A stretch of 64,000 nt of DNA from Paraphaeosphaeria minitans (Eukaryota > Ascomycota > Dothideomycetes > Pleosporales > Didymosphaeriaceae): positions 1,736,001 through 1,800,000 of the forward strand of contig WJXW01000001.1 of assembly GCA_015832175.1 (NCBI GenBank), given 5' to 3'. Within the stretch, counting starts at the first letter, position 1. Each line of letters opens with the position of its first letter. Positions 35,252 to 46,847 of the stretch are shown in pieces. The position numbers were made by a program, and so were the translations under genes. The notes beneath the pieces are model-generated. The model did not search any database. It saw only the letters and a list, made by a program, of their open reading frames with translations, and was not told the DNA's origin.

Positions 35252-36026
35252 ATGCGCTCCAAGAGTATAGAAGACTTTTCCAGTCAACAAACGCTGGGAA
35301 GGATATCAGCATCGATGTCTTGTATTGCGGGCGCTGATAGTTCGTGTTGTCGGTGCGTGGTTCAAGCACTGCCTCGCCTCCCAAATGAAATACTCATGTA
35401 TTCCATTTGGCCTTACATTATGTCGACCTTTTTCCAGAAAGCCACGCCAATCTGTGGCCAGCTATCCTACCTGCTTGAAGAACTACGAGCATGGCCAGCT
35501 CGCGATTATCAAGCATCTGGTCACGCAGACATTTTCGCGACCCACTTAGCTTTTGGTGGAACGTCGTACATTGTTTACCTTTGCAATAAAAGTACGGCTG
35601 GCTCCAGCTTAGTGAAGCCAGAAGGCGTAAGATTTGATCATATCGTTGTGTGGCTTGACAACATTGGCATCACCGCCACCGAGTTTTTGTCATCCGACTC
35701 AAGACCTTCATGCAGGCCAAAAAATGAATGGGTTTACCGAGTCACTGCTGCAGGCGGATTGATCTACATTAAGAGCAAGGTAGGGCAAGTATGTAGTTGG
35801 ATAGATCCCATATGTATTAACACAACATCAGGGCATAATTCTAGAACGTATTGCAACTGCTGTCGGATCATCGCCGCGCATTGTGGAACTCATCAGAAAC
35901 GCCTTTCTTAACTCAGTCAGGGCCGTATTTGAACATTCGCGCTCCATTGATCTCTCAAGAAATACTCCTTCGTTATGTTCCTCTAGGAGGTTCACATGGC
36001 TTCTCGGTGGTATTCAGCGCTTGTGA
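35252..36026 (+). pseudogene. F-box-like gene, probably decayed
   Basis: The frame from 35252 encodes an F-box-like start (ALPRLPNEILMYSIWPYIMS). It continues with a block like the middle of fungal F-box proteins (AFGGTSYIVYLCNK, VRFDHIVVWLDNIGITATEF). A plausible 52-nt intron (35780-35831, GTAGGG...ATCAG) leads to an exon that stops at 36024-36026, giving about 240 residues. Typical family-like C-terminal sequence (EILLRYVPLGGSHGFSVVFS) lies in a different frame at about 35950-36105. This suggests a frameshift, so I call it a probable pseudogene. Substrates of such proteins, as SCF adaptors, cannot be inferred. Confidence in the F-box assignment is moderate. Confidence 0.45.
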
Positions 36027-36715
36027 ACTGCTTGCTATTTTGGCCTATTCGACGCGTGGTACAGAGTTGTCGATTTACTTAGAGCTGGGTGAATATACTA
36101 TGTAGAGCTACTGCCCGCTGTCTGAATAAGACCCTATTAAAGGGGCCTGGATCGTGACCCATGAGAAATGAAAATTTGAAAGCGTAGGTATTGAACGCAG
36201 GTGGCCTTGTTTATCGTTGGCTGTGGAGTTCTGACCATACAGTAGATTAAAACATAGTGTAAGCTTGTCTACCTAGGTGTGTAGCTTGTACTGTACTTAC
36301 TAGCAACTATAACGTAACTGTAATAGGTTTTTACAGTCCGTAATACGAACTGTTGGCCGCGCTGTGCGAATCTATCTCCCTACCGAATCTACGCCCTGTT
36401 TCTTACCTACCATGCACTACGCCCGAGATACCGCAGAGTTGGTGTATATGTTTATCCTTGTTGTTACTCGGTGGTGGCGGTGAACGCGTAGACCAGAATA
36501 GTTCCGGGCGAGGCAAGGGTACGGAGTAATATTCATGTATGCTATTGCTTGTATGGTATAAGAAACGTGTCCAACAACAACGTTGCTTTCCCACACATGG
36601 TTTCTACTATATCGAATTGGAGCGGAAGATGATCACATCGCCATTCTATCGTCCACCGTCTTGCAGGCAATCTCCCGACAGCACACGGTTACCCATAGTC
36701 TATCGCTCATTTTCT
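36027..36715. other. Intergenic region before the permease 3' end
   Basis: About 690 bp of relatively AT-rich sequence containing the possible F-box remnant tail and the permease 3' untranslated region. No other gene is seen. Confidence 0.5.
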
Positions 36716-38792
36716 TCATCCAAAGATCTTGTCCATCCATTGGTTGAACTTGTTCTGGTCCTTCACCTCGACATAGTTCCTCGTGTACTCCTCAATCTCC
36801 TCAAGATCCTCCTGCAGGTCGACCTCGTGCGCCTTCTTGTATTTGGTTTTGTGGATCAGCTTCCAGCCGACGTACATCACGGGGAAGATGAAGATCATCA
36901 TGTACCTATCATCATCGCGGATTAGCAAAACGCAACCTGCAGTTGGCATAGAAAAAGACCGGCAAGACTCACGCAAACAGGAAATCCGGCACCTTCCAAT
37001 TGTCGTCAATGAAGACGGTATACCCGCCCACAAACGCCATGATGAACGTCCCCACGAGACCGTAGTAGGCTGCAAACGGCATGAGCGGCGCCTTGAACGG
37101 CAGCGTATTTCGATCGAGCCCCTGCACGCGGCACGCCTTGCAGAATGCAAGGAACGTGAAGCACATGACGCTGAAGTTGATGAGCTGCGAGGCCGTGACG
37201 AGGGCGACAAACCAGTCCAGCACGACGGCCGAGTTGTTGCCCAAGTTGAGGAACGCCAGGCACGCAAAGACGAGCACGACGGCGACGCAGTAGAGCGGAA
37301 CGCCGTTCTTGGTGCATTTGGTCATGAAGTTGGGCGCCTTGCCCTCGAGCGCCAGGCCATAGAGCGACCGCGACGCGCAGTAGACGTACGAGTTTCCGGC
37401 GGAGAAGGCAGCGCCGAGGACCATGGCGTTGACGATGTGCGGGAGGCCCTCGATTTGCAGACGGTTCATGGCGACGACGTACGGGCTTGCTGCTGCGCCG
37501 GGCTTGCCGTCTTTGAACGCGGCCTTGAGCTCTGGGTCGTTGAACGGCACGTTGATGCCCACGCAGAGACTTCCCAGGACGAAGAAGGCGGTCAGGCGGT
37601 AGAAGACGGCTTTGTACGCTCGGGGCATGATCTTGCGTGGGTTTTCGGCCTCGCCGGCTGCCATGGAGACGTAGTCTGGGCCAGCGATTGTGAAAGAGGC
37701 CTGGATGAGACACTGTAGGAAACCTAGGAAGCGGCCGAGGTTACCTTCACGATAGAGCTCGGCGAAGGCGCCGGGTTTGTTCCAGTAGCGGAAGCCGTAG
37801 CGGTCTTTGATGGGGTTGCCGCCGAGCATGGAGATGAATGTGAAGATGATGAGGCCGATGATGAGAAGGACTATATATATCGTCAATGTGTGTTCCAGGT
37901 GGGGGGTTGCATGCCTACCTTTCCCCAAAGCTGCCCAAAACTCGGTTTCTCCGTACCACTTAACGGCCATCAGATTGATCAAGCTGTTTACGAGTCAACA
38001 TGGAGCATACCGTGCGACTCCAAACAAGGGCACATACCCGTAAAGAAATAGGATGATCGCAATGATAGCTCCTGTAGGGACAACATCACTCCAAAAATGA
38101 ATGATCAGGTTGCATGCTACGATCTCGAACGGCACCAAGGCTGCTTCAAAAATGAAAAAGTTCCAACCTGCAGCGAAGCCAAAAGCTTCGTCTACGTAGC
38201 GCCCAGCGAATCGAATGAAGGGCGAAGAGATAGGCAAGTAGGATACCATTTCAGCCATGCCTAATCAGGGATATTAGTTTGAACGATGCATGGCGCGTTG
38301 GGCAGTTCGACCAGGCTCGCGTAGTATTGCGTTGGGCAAGTTGCGTTTGGGAGAGCTCACATAGGGTAACGGCCAGGATAAATGTGCACCTGGGAAAAGT
38401 CAGTCGGTGTGAATGTTCGCGTGTACAGTTACCATGTACGCGACGAGTCTTGCCATCAGAGACGGTAGAAGCGTACCATATCGAGAAAGCGAGGAACAAG
38501 CTCGCAGGACCACCGTTCATCAACCCTCTACCAATCTGCACATAGAGAGCGGTACCAATAGTTCCACCGATACCGATGAGCTATTCGACGTCTCAGCCAT
38601 GACTCCAACAAGGCGAGGCATTCTCACCTGAATATGGCGGGGCTTGAGCATGCGATGGGTCGAATCGCGCACTGTCTTCACGGATACGATGGACTCGCGG
38701 CGGTATGCAGGCAAGCCATTGTTCTCAGGATCGACCTTCCCGGCTTTCTCGTAGTCGTGCGGGCCTCCATAATCGACACCAGTTGAAGCCAT
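36716..38792 (-). CDS. Amino-acid permease (APC superfamily, fungal YAT type)
   Basis: A plasma-membrane amino-acid transporter with about 12 hydrophobic segments; the specific substrate is unknown. Seven exons: 38792-38628, 38580-38477, 38389-38361, 38260-38038, 37983-37919, 37870-36973 and 36905-36716. Introns are 47-100 nt and the product is 557 residues. Exon 2 encodes the TM1 signature LIGIGGTIGTALYVQIGRGL. Later blocks are typical of the family (LINLMAVKWYGETEFWAALG, FTIAGPDYVSMAAGEAENPR, GNSYVYCASRSLYGLALEGK). All seven junctions restore family-like sequence, including a 29-nt microexon 3. Two in-phase donors 27 nt apart flank exon 4; I chose the one giving a normal intron length. Confidence 0.93.
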
Positions 38793-39519
38793 TACGATTC
38801 AGTTGCAGCACCAACGCTGGATATCCCTAGCGAAGGTCTTCGAATTGAAAAGAAGCGTGCGATGAAGTGCATGTGCTGCGCTCGACGGGCGATATATGTT
38901 GTGTTCGGTCTACGAAAGGCGCAAGGGTGGTGGCGGTGTGTGAGAGAAGGACGGCGAGGCTTGTGCCGCAACGCCCAGGAGTTTGAGGAAAGGAAAAAGC
39001 GCGCGTGTAGGGTTGATAAAGCAGACTGTGGGTGCTAGCGTGCGGCAATACGGTAGGCCGAGGATCTCTCTACACCCAGTGGAGCCTCGCTGGCAGTTCT
39101 AAGCCCATGCCCATGCCCTTGGCCGTCACCCGCATCCCGCACTGCTGGGAGCTGCCGTCTGCAGAAACCCTGATTCCGCTTGCGAACACCGGAGCTTTTC
39201 CCTCTTCGCCTTGGTTCTTCTGTGCAAGGCTTGGTGTCGTCGTCCGGAAGGTAACGTCACACCGTGCTGCGCGTGTCTTGCCATCACGAAAAGTCGATGG
39301 TGTTGCGGTACCGTAGGTACGTACCCCGCATGTCCACGTGATTTCTCCACCGGCGAAAGTTTTTGCATCCTGGTCGGCACGCCCATTCTTTGCCCCCCCG
39401 GTTCTGCTTCTCCAGAAATATATCGCGCGGCCTTGGAACTTACAGGCATGGCATTGTATTCCGACAGTGTCGAACTCGCGCCTACCACCCACTGGTGCGG
39501 TACATCATAGATGTGAACG
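38793..39519. other. Permease promoter region
   Basis: About 730 bp upstream of the permease start and downstream of the possible orphan gene. Overlapping minus-strand frames exist here without any recognisable domain. The permease promoter must lie in it. Confidence 0.5.
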
Positions 39520-40007
39520 CTACGCCTCGTTCTCGGCCACTCCGAAGCTCGTCCAGATGCCATCATCCTCAGACAGCCACTCTTCCTGTTGAACATCTTG
39601 GCCACGAGAGAAATCCAATAACTGAGCATCGAGGCGATCCGCCGAGAAGTTGTTACTTGGCGGTCGCTGGGCGCTGGGGCTGGCTTGTCTTTGCTTGCGT
39701 TGCTTGCATTGCTTGTCGCGCTGGCATTCTTGTCTTCGACTGAAACTTCCATGGACTGGCGTGATGGGTTGTGCCCACTGCTGCGGCTCAGTGTCGACTG
39801 AAAAAAATAAAATCCCAACCCCCAAGCCTTGCTTTTCCAATTGCCAGAGATGCCGCGGATGCAGACATTCTCGGCCCGCGGCATGTTACCGTATCCTTGC
39901 GCGCTCGTGGGGGATGACGCTAACTGGGCTGTCGGGTGCCATGGAGATGCATCAGATGAGGGATCCCCAGAGCGTAGGCGCTTGAAACAGACGCGTTTCT
40001 TTGTGGA
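39520..40007 (-). CDS. Putative small orphan gene, start not resolved
   Basis: I do not recognise this product. Two minus-strand segments fit as exons. Exon A is about 40007-39890, encoding STKKRVCFKRLRSGDPSSD and onward to SAQGY. Exon B is 39797-39520, encoding VDTEPQQWAQPITPVHGSFS through EEWLSEDDGIWTSFGVAENE and a stop. The 92-nt intron between them (GTAACA...ATTTTTTTCAG) has a strong polypyrimidine acceptor and keeps the phase. No in-frame ATG lies in exon A; a stop precedes it and a TAG acceptor lies at about 40008. A further upstream exon is therefore needed. The middle is very rich in Lys, Arg, Gln and Ser. It could be a genuine lineage-specific gene or chance. Confidence 0.35.
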
Positions 40008-40130
40008 TCTATCCAATCATGATCACGGATGCGAGCTCGCACTCATCCCGAGACATGCAAATGTGAGTGGAGACATGGCAATCGAGTTTGCGCATTACAC
40101 ACTAGGATGCCTATTATCCCTACCGAGCCC

Positions 40131-40463
40131 GCCCCAGCATGCACCCATCAACGCCTCACATTCATGTCCAATTCCCTAGCATGCACTTGTTCACGCTTTA
40201 CATTTATATCTACTTTTCTATCACATTCATACCTACTTCCCCAGCATGCACTCATCAACGCCTCACATTCGTTTTCTCTTCGCCAGCATGCACCAATCAA
40301 CGCCTTAGATTTACAAATTGATATCCACGTCTCTAGCATGCACTTATCAGCGCCTCACATTTACGTCCACTTCCCCAGCATGCATTCATCAACATCTTAC
40401 ATTTATATCCACTTCCCCAGCATACACTCATCAACGCCCCACATCCATGTCCACTCCACCAAC
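40131..40463. repeat. 42-bp minisatellite
   Basis: About seven or eight diverged copies of a roughly 42-bp unit, centred on agcatgcactcatcaacgcc and tcacatttatatccacttcc. It is pyrimidine- and A-rich and sits just beyond the MFS transporter stop. Because 42 is divisible by three, an artefactual plus-strand frame (40029-40607) stays open through it. Confidence 0.92.
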
Positions 40464-40501
40464 TGCACCGCACCCACACGCCGTCCACCATCCCATACAT
40501 C

Positions 40502-42253
40502 TCACTCCGCCTTCCTCCGAGTCCTCGGCAAACACAACCAAAGCCCCAAAATCACCCCAAGCAGCGCCAGAACGATCGGCTGCAGGACCTTGACACCCTT
40601 CGCCTGAGCGATCGCTCCCACCGCGAAGGGAAACACGGCAGCACCGGAACCGCCGAATGCGGCGGCAAACCCGATGGCGCTGACGTGCAGGTGCTTGGGG
40701 AGCAGCTTGGTGGCGACGACCACCGCGGCGGGGAACAGCGGGCCCATCAGGAAGCCCTGCAGGGCGACGGCGACGGCGGAGACGTAGAATTGCGGGACGA
40801 GCCAGAAGACGAGCTCGAGGGCCATGGCGAGGGGGAGGTAGATCTGGGGGGATGTGCGTCAGCGTTTGTGGACCGATTCTCTTGACGACGAAGGATCATT
40901 GTTGATTTTTTTTTCCTTTGCACCCAGAAGCACACACACACACGGTACTTACCGCGACAGCCAACTTCTCGCCAATCCGCGGCGTGACGAAGCCCAAGAC
41001 GAACCTCCCAACGGCGATCCCCATCCAATATCCCGTGGCCACCATGCCGCTCGCGAAATCCTTTCCGTTCCGCACTTCCAGCATGAATTTGACGATCCAG
41101 CCACCGAGGGCGACCTCGATGCCAACGTAGCCGAGGAGGAATATGGCGCAGATCCATGTGATTCGGGCATGCGGCATGCGAATCAGGGCTTCCTTCATGC
41201 GACTGTCTTTGCTGTCGGAGGTGCGCTCGTTGTTTCGACGGAACACGGCGCCGGTCTCGGTCCAGAAAGCTGCGAGCGAAGTACCCAGTTCGATGACAGC
41301 CAATCCGATCTGTTTACGTTTCAATATCCCTTGTGATGGGGGCGAGGGACGACACATAGGCTTACCATGACATAATAGAATGTATACCACGGCAGTCGCT
41401 GGCCCTTTGTGATCATCGTGGTGGCGATGAGCGGTGAGAGCACGGCGCCGATGCCATAGAAGCCATGCAGGAAACCCAGGACTTCGTTGGCATTCGCCAT
41501 GTTTCCAATCCCTGTCCAGTCGTCAGCCTCGGCTTGCGAAAGTAGATTTTCGAATTGGGAAGCAACTTGACTTACACGCATTCCACGCTGCATCGGCCAG
41601 ACCGTTCCCAAAACCTGCCAGCGTGAAGACGACGACCAGAACAGGATACGGAGGATGCACGGCAATGATGACATAGGCGGTGAGATGGCACAGTGGCGAA
41701 AGGAACGCCACGCCTCTCTGGCCAAACTTGAGATGGATGGTGTTGTTGAGCAGCGCCGATGCAGTGTATCCTATCCATCATCAGCCAAGTCTCGACGGTT
41801 TCCAATCACAGTACCTACCAGCAAAAGGCGACAGAAACACCAACGAGATGATCACAAAGGTGAGATCGTAGTATTCCTGAAGCTACACGCAACTGTCAGC
41901 CTCACCGCCGCGCATCGAATCCAGGACGTCCTTACGTAGGGAATCAAAGCACCATACGCCGCATCGTTGGCCCCCATGACCACAAAACTCCAGAACGCCG
42001 CCAGGGTCCTGTATATGTTTCCCCGCGGCGCATTCCACTGCTCGAGCTTGGCATCTGCCTGCGTTGTCGGTGATGGTAGCCTCTCGATGGGATCCTGCTC
42101 TTGGAGCGTGTTGCCGGTCTTGATGCCGGATGGCTTGGGGTGTGGGAGCTTCGCCGCGTCGGGGGAGGAAATGTAGTTCGAGAGGTCGGTAAGCTCGACG
42201 GGAGGAGGCTCCATGACGTAGGTTGAGGAGCTGCCGTTTTGGTGGAGAGTCAT
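40502..42253 (-). CDS. Major facilitator superfamily transporter
   Basis: An MFS secondary transporter with about 12 transmembrane segments, similar in pattern to fungal BSC6-like/YKR-type carriers; the substrate is unknown. Six exons: 42253-41936, 41882-41819, 41770-41576, 41511-41366, 41309-40953 and 40843-40502. Introns are 48-109 nt and the product is 473 residues. Junctions give continuous family-like helices, for example LIPY-LQEYYDLTFVIISLVFL, then SPFA-GYTASALLNNT, then AAWNAW-IGNMANANEV. The MFS loop 2-3 motif appears weakly (LNNTIHLKFGQRGVA). An N-terminal tail of about 85 residues is cytosolic-looking. The final exon ends in a basic tail (LPRTRRKAE). Confidence 0.9.
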
Positions 42254-42815
42254 TGTGGCAGTGAATTTTCCGCGTGTGTGACCTGGTCGTATGATGGTGT
42301 ACCCTGTGGAGAGGAGAGAGAAAAAAAAGGCGATGGCTGCCGTAAGTCGTCGTTCTCGGTTGTCCAGACTCTACTCGGTAGCTCTTCCTGATGATTTCCC
42401 TCGCTCTTCAATGTGGTTCACACGCTTCAGGTGTGTCCTCTTCACCGCGTTATATACGTTCCCAACGCACGCAAGTCTTTGACTCACAACTCGCAGCTTC
42501 GTACAGCCGCAGACAAAAGTGTGAAGAAGAAGGCTGCGAACTCCATTGGCAAACCATATCTATTAATTCGTTCGTGGTTTGATCCACCGACCAGGGACCC
42601 TGGACCGCATCGGGAGTAGCTCACGCCCCACCAGCCTAACAATCCCCCTCGCCTTCGGGACGTGAAAGCCGGCAACAAGCTCCAATGACCTCACCCGTGC
42701 TCCCGGCTTCCCCACGATTTCACCATAAGTACAAACCCCCCGAAGCCACGGAGAGAGAAAAGGGGGGGAGGACATCCGACAAAATGCGCCTGCAGCTAGG
42801 TAGTCTAGTCTAGTC

Positions 42816-42854
<39 letters not shown>

Positions 42855-43947
42855 AGCAACACGACATCCTCCTTACGTCAACCCCCACCGTGCCCACTGA
42901 TTTCACCAGACTGACTAATGCGAGCTGCTGCCAAGTCTTCCTCTTCCATCAGGTGCTGCCAAGTCTTCCTCTTTTCCTCTTTCCCTCGGCCCGACATGCG
43001 ACGAGCCACGCGCACTGCAGCGTAACCCACCGATGGGCAGAATCGCATTCCCACGCTTACCTACCGTACCTACGGCTCCGGTAGGAAAACCACCTACCTA
43101 CCTAGTGCTTTCGCAAGGATTCCCCCTTCCGAGCCGACGCGCATGCAGAAACGCTCGCAGTCTTCACGCACGCCCGCGACGCAATAGACTACCGATGCAG
43201 TGATTCCGTGCTCAGAACCTACCTAGCGTCTACTTCTTGCTAATTTAGGTATGGGGTTTGGGAGTGTACGGTACGGTACGGTACGGTACTCTAGCGATGG
43301 CAAAGAGGGTGTGTCACGATGAATTTCTAGATTTCTTTTTTTTTCCTTTTCGATCCAGCTAATTTGAGAGAAGGCGCTCGAGGGCTGTGTGCAAGTGATG
43401 CATTTTTCTAACTCTCTGGACCATACCTAGGCAATCATCTACCTACCACCTCAAGATCCACCGTCTCTCCCTTTCCAAAAGAAAAAGGAACGAAAAGAAG
43501 GAAAAATGAATAAATGAATAAACAAAAATATTCTGGGGTATCTGCTTCGCGACTCGACGAGTCTTTCACATCTAATCCTCAACAAAAAAAAAGAAGAAGA
43601 AAAAGAGAGAGAGAAAAAAGAGAGAGTACGAGAACGTACGTACAACACACTAAAAAAAACATTTCTTGATATCAACGCTTGTATTTCGCAACGACTGTAG
43701 TGAAGAAAATTGTTCGACTATGCCTCAATCGTTACAACGCACCTCCATTCCATTCCAATTCTTCTTTCACCCCATACCTACTCAACCCCCTTGGTCTATG
43801 TTCCCTCCTCCTCCACGCCCCGCCCTCCGCCACCGCCTTGCTCACGAGGAATGGTAGGAATAGTAGTCATGCATGTGCTTCCCCATGCCGTGTTGCCGGC
43901 GGAGATAGGCGGGAGTGCGAGGTCAGGCTAGACGGAAGTGAAGGCGT
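42254..43947. other. Intergenic region with CT microsatellite and tetranucleotide tracts
   Basis: About 1.7 kb between the MFS start and the ferritin-like gene stop. It contains a CT dinucleotide tract, a gtacg pentamer run (about 43267-43289), CTAC repeats (43056-43110, 43436-43446), AG-rich stretches (43586-43625) and probably the MFS promoter on the left. No gene is supported. Confidence 0.55.
42822..42851. repeat. CT dinucleotide microsatellite
   Basis: An uninterrupted (ct)n tract of about 15 units about 570 bp upstream of the MFS start codon, preceded by three tagtc pentamers. Confidence 0.95.
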
Positions 43948-45024
43948 CTAAGAGGGCTGGATGACGGAGGGACCGGCGAGGACCTCGGCGTCGGTCACGG
44001 ACTGCGATTTGGTGATCATCATGTAGACCTCGCCGGAGAGGTTCTGCGGGACCACGCAGTTGCCGTCGGAGATGGGGGAGAACTGGTTTCCGCCACTGTG
44101 TTGGTGTTAGCCCGTGTTCTATCACATCTGAGGATACGTCGAGGGAAGACTTACGGTGCAACGAAGGCGCAGAACTGGGCACCGGCCGGGTTCGCGGCGT
44201 CGGCGAGCTTGAGGTTGGATCCAACGGCAGCCTGCTCGGGGTTCTGCAGCGCGATGCTGGGGAAGGCCTGGATGTTGAGGTTCGAGCCCTCGGGGCAGGA
44301 GGAGATGAACTGGGAGACGAGGGTGAAGACGGCGCGGGGGCCGAGTGGGGTGTCGAAGGCGGCGGGGATGGGCTCGGCGCCGGAGGCAGAGCGGATGAAA
44401 GCTTGGTGGCGGGCCTCAACGGTGACAATGGTGGCGGCGGCCGTGAGGACGTCAGAGGAGTTGACGAGGGGAGCGGCACCAAGGTAGGCGGAGACACCGA
44501 CGGCCTCGAGGACACGCGCGGTCGCGACCATGGTCTTTGCATCCTTGAGCGAGGCGTTGAAGTTGTACATGCAGGGCTCAACGGGCTTCGCTCCGGCGCC
44601 CGCGATGGCGGCCTGGAGGGTCGTAACATGCGTGGCTTCGGTCTGTCCTACAACCATGAGAGTCTTGACCTGCGAATCGGTGAGGCCAAGGGCGGTGAAG
44701 TCGCTCATGGGGAACTTGGCGAATCCTTGCGAGTAGAAGGTGGATTCGAGATGCTCTGCGGTCAGGGCACTGATATTGTTAGCATCGGACAGATGGCGGA
44801 CATGTAAGTGTAACTCACAATTGAAGGATGTCAACATCGGTCAAGCCTTTACCTGCTGCCGGGGCCGCTGCGGGCGGTACAGCAGCAGCAGATGAGGTAG
44901 CGGCGGCGGCGGAAGATGTCGTCGAAGAAGAAGTCCCTTGACGGGCGATGATTCCAGCCGGGGCGGCAGCCGCAAGGGGAGCCAAGGCCATAAGGCCGCT
45001 GATGATTGATCGTACGCTAGGCAT
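43948..45024 (-). CDS. Secreted ferritin-like (Rds1-type) protein
   Basis: A ferritin-like-fold protein of the fungal stress/desiccation-related (Rds1) kind. Exons: 45024-44819, 44769-44155 and 44095-43948 (introns 49 and 59 nt), 322 residues. A signal peptide is clear (about 1-21, MPSVRSIISGLMALAPLAAA), followed by a Ser/Thr/Ala linker likely to be O-glycosylated. The four-helix region shows the di-iron-type pattern. Glu74/Glu77 lie in LTAEHLE, Glu113-x2-His116 in EATH, Glu157 in RVLEAV, and Glu187-x2-His190 in EARH. A bound metal is therefore plausible but inferred. Enzymatic activity is unknown. A CAA repeat lies in the leader just upstream. Confidence 0.88.
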
Positions 45025-45038
45025 CGTGTCGAATTAAG

Positions 45039-45075
<37 letters not shown>

Positions 45076-46847
45076 GGTTTTCTGTGGTGTTAAAGTTGTA
45101 GTTGTAGAGAGGAACCAGCAAAGACTCGCTTTGATTAATTATGAATTTCCTTAAGTCCAACCAGGGACGCAGAAGTGAATGTGAAGGAACGTGAGGAGGT
45201 ATTAGGTACAGAGAAGGGTACTGGATGGAAAGGCCTCCGCTAGTTGATATCCAACAGAAAACGATTGTGGAAACAAGGTGGGCGCCAATAGACCTTATAG
45301 CCCTCCTGCGGCTCGTCGAATGCACCTGAGACGGCAGAGCAAATTCGGAGGACGGAAGCAGGCTCGTGGCAAGTTGACGGACTGCAACGATCCCGCCCGC
45401 GCTTGGTCCACTTGCCGGATCTGTAGCCATTCAAGTTTTTTGGCACGGGTAATGGACCACTGGTAGCTGCGAGGAGCGCCTTGGAAACGCCAGGGCAGGC
45501 GCTGATGGAGTTCGCGGTGTTGCGAGGGGTCTTGGTGTTGGCTACGCGAAATGTAGCACGTCCGGGGTGCTGCGACGCTTATGCCTCACCCGAAACATCG
45601 CAGGTCGCAACAGCGCTCATGTTCTTGCTCGGAGGAGGCGCTACCGTTCAAGCCACAGCATTATGGGCTCTTGATCCGGCTGTATAGCACGCGTAGTTGA
45701 CGGGTTGAGGTGCTTCCGGATGGCTTCACGCGTTGGTCACCACGCGCTTGCCTGTTACGCGCCACAGAGAACGCTTCATCTTGTCCGGCCAGTGTCAAGG
45801 CGCCGAAGTTCGAACAATGTTTCAATGAATGTGTCGACACCAACTGCGACGTTAAGCAGGCGGGTCGTCGCATGCGGTCGTGAAGTCGTGTGTGTGGTGT
45901 TGAGCTTCACAAGCAAGAAGGCGTCCAGCAAGGGATCAACCACCATCATCCGCTAAACGGCTCGACGGCCGATCAGGCACCGCACGTAGCGACCCGCCGG
46001 TTCTGCCTGAGGCCCTGTAATTACCATGCAACTAGATAGTAGATACCTGTCACAGGGGAAGGAGCTTGCCAAGGTTTATAACAGGTCACCGAACTGTCGA
46101 CCGAACCGCACTAATAAAAACCCGTCTCAGGCCTGGAAACCCCGGATACCGGCAAGACTGTTTTACAATGCCAAGCGGGTAAACACACTATTGCGCTTCC
46201 GTGCAGGGAGATATCAGATCCAGCGGAACAAGTGCCCTCCATTGAGCTGTTTCACACAATCGTCGCCAATCCAAACAACCAGCTAAGAAAACGCATGGCC
46301 GAGCTGAGCCAGCTGTCAACTCATCATGCGAACGGATCAGCATTCACTGGACCCAGGAGAGAGGGCTGTGCGAGGCGAGGAAGCTTAATGCAGGAAAGAT
46401 GGTGTGGTAGCAGCACCGCCAGGCGTATAAACATGAATAACGGCAATATATTAACTCCATTCAAGGCTACTTCCGCACCTTGACCACACAGAACACTCGC
46501 TTCCTCTCTCCACGTGCGAAGCTTGTTACTTTGCTAAGATGTTCAAACCACTGCTTTTGACCACTGCCCACTAAAGAATACAAATCTGTCCGTCTGCCTC
46601 ACTCCACTGGCGCTAATATATCTGTGCCATGCAATTTCTGTCTACACAAATCCTCCGGAACTAAGAGCATTGGCAAATGATCAATGGGATAAGAAATGGG
46701 AACATGGGACCCAGGAACACCGCGGCGCACAGAATCACCGAGACGGAACGGTCCATGAGCCAATCTTGAATGCCGAGCCTCGGTCGTGCCGAGGATGGCA
46801 ACTGCGGATCGAGCGAAGAAGGCGAGAAAGCCTGGAAAACGAGGCTC
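45025..46847. other. Intergenic region upstream of the ferritin-like gene
   Basis: About 1.8 kb between the ferritin-like start and the SSD1 stop. The left end is the ferritin-like promoter and leader with a CAA repeat. The right end is the SSD1 3' untranslated region. Short plus-strand frames (for example 45481-45687, 46026-46286) have no recognisable content. Confidence 0.55.
45040..45076 (-). repeat. CAA trinucleotide repeat in a 5' leader
   Basis: On the coding strand of the ferritin-like gene this is an uninterrupted run of about 12 CAA units, ending about 15 nt before its start codon. It is therefore almost certainly in the mRNA leader. CAA-rich leaders are unstructured and in some known cases raise translation. 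Confidence 0.85.

Noticed and set aside
38011..38040. 27-nt intron in the permease using the GTATGC donor
   Set aside because: It is too short for a spliceosomal intron. The in-phase GTATGT donor gives a normal 54-nt intron and family-like sequence.
39126..40016. Minus-strand open frame of 296 codons
   Set aside because: It lacks an ATG at its start and reads across the strong acceptor at 39798. The alternative two-exon reading in another frame is more protein-like at its end.
40029..40607. Plus-strand open frame of 192 codons
   Set aside because: It is produced by the 42-bp minisatellite, whose period keeps the frame open, and it runs antisense into the MFS gene.
43928..44629. Minus-strand open frame of 233 codons, Ser/Pro-rich
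   Set aside because: It is a shifted-frame shadow of the ferritin-like gene, whose own frame shows signal peptide, metal-ligand pattern and good splice sites.
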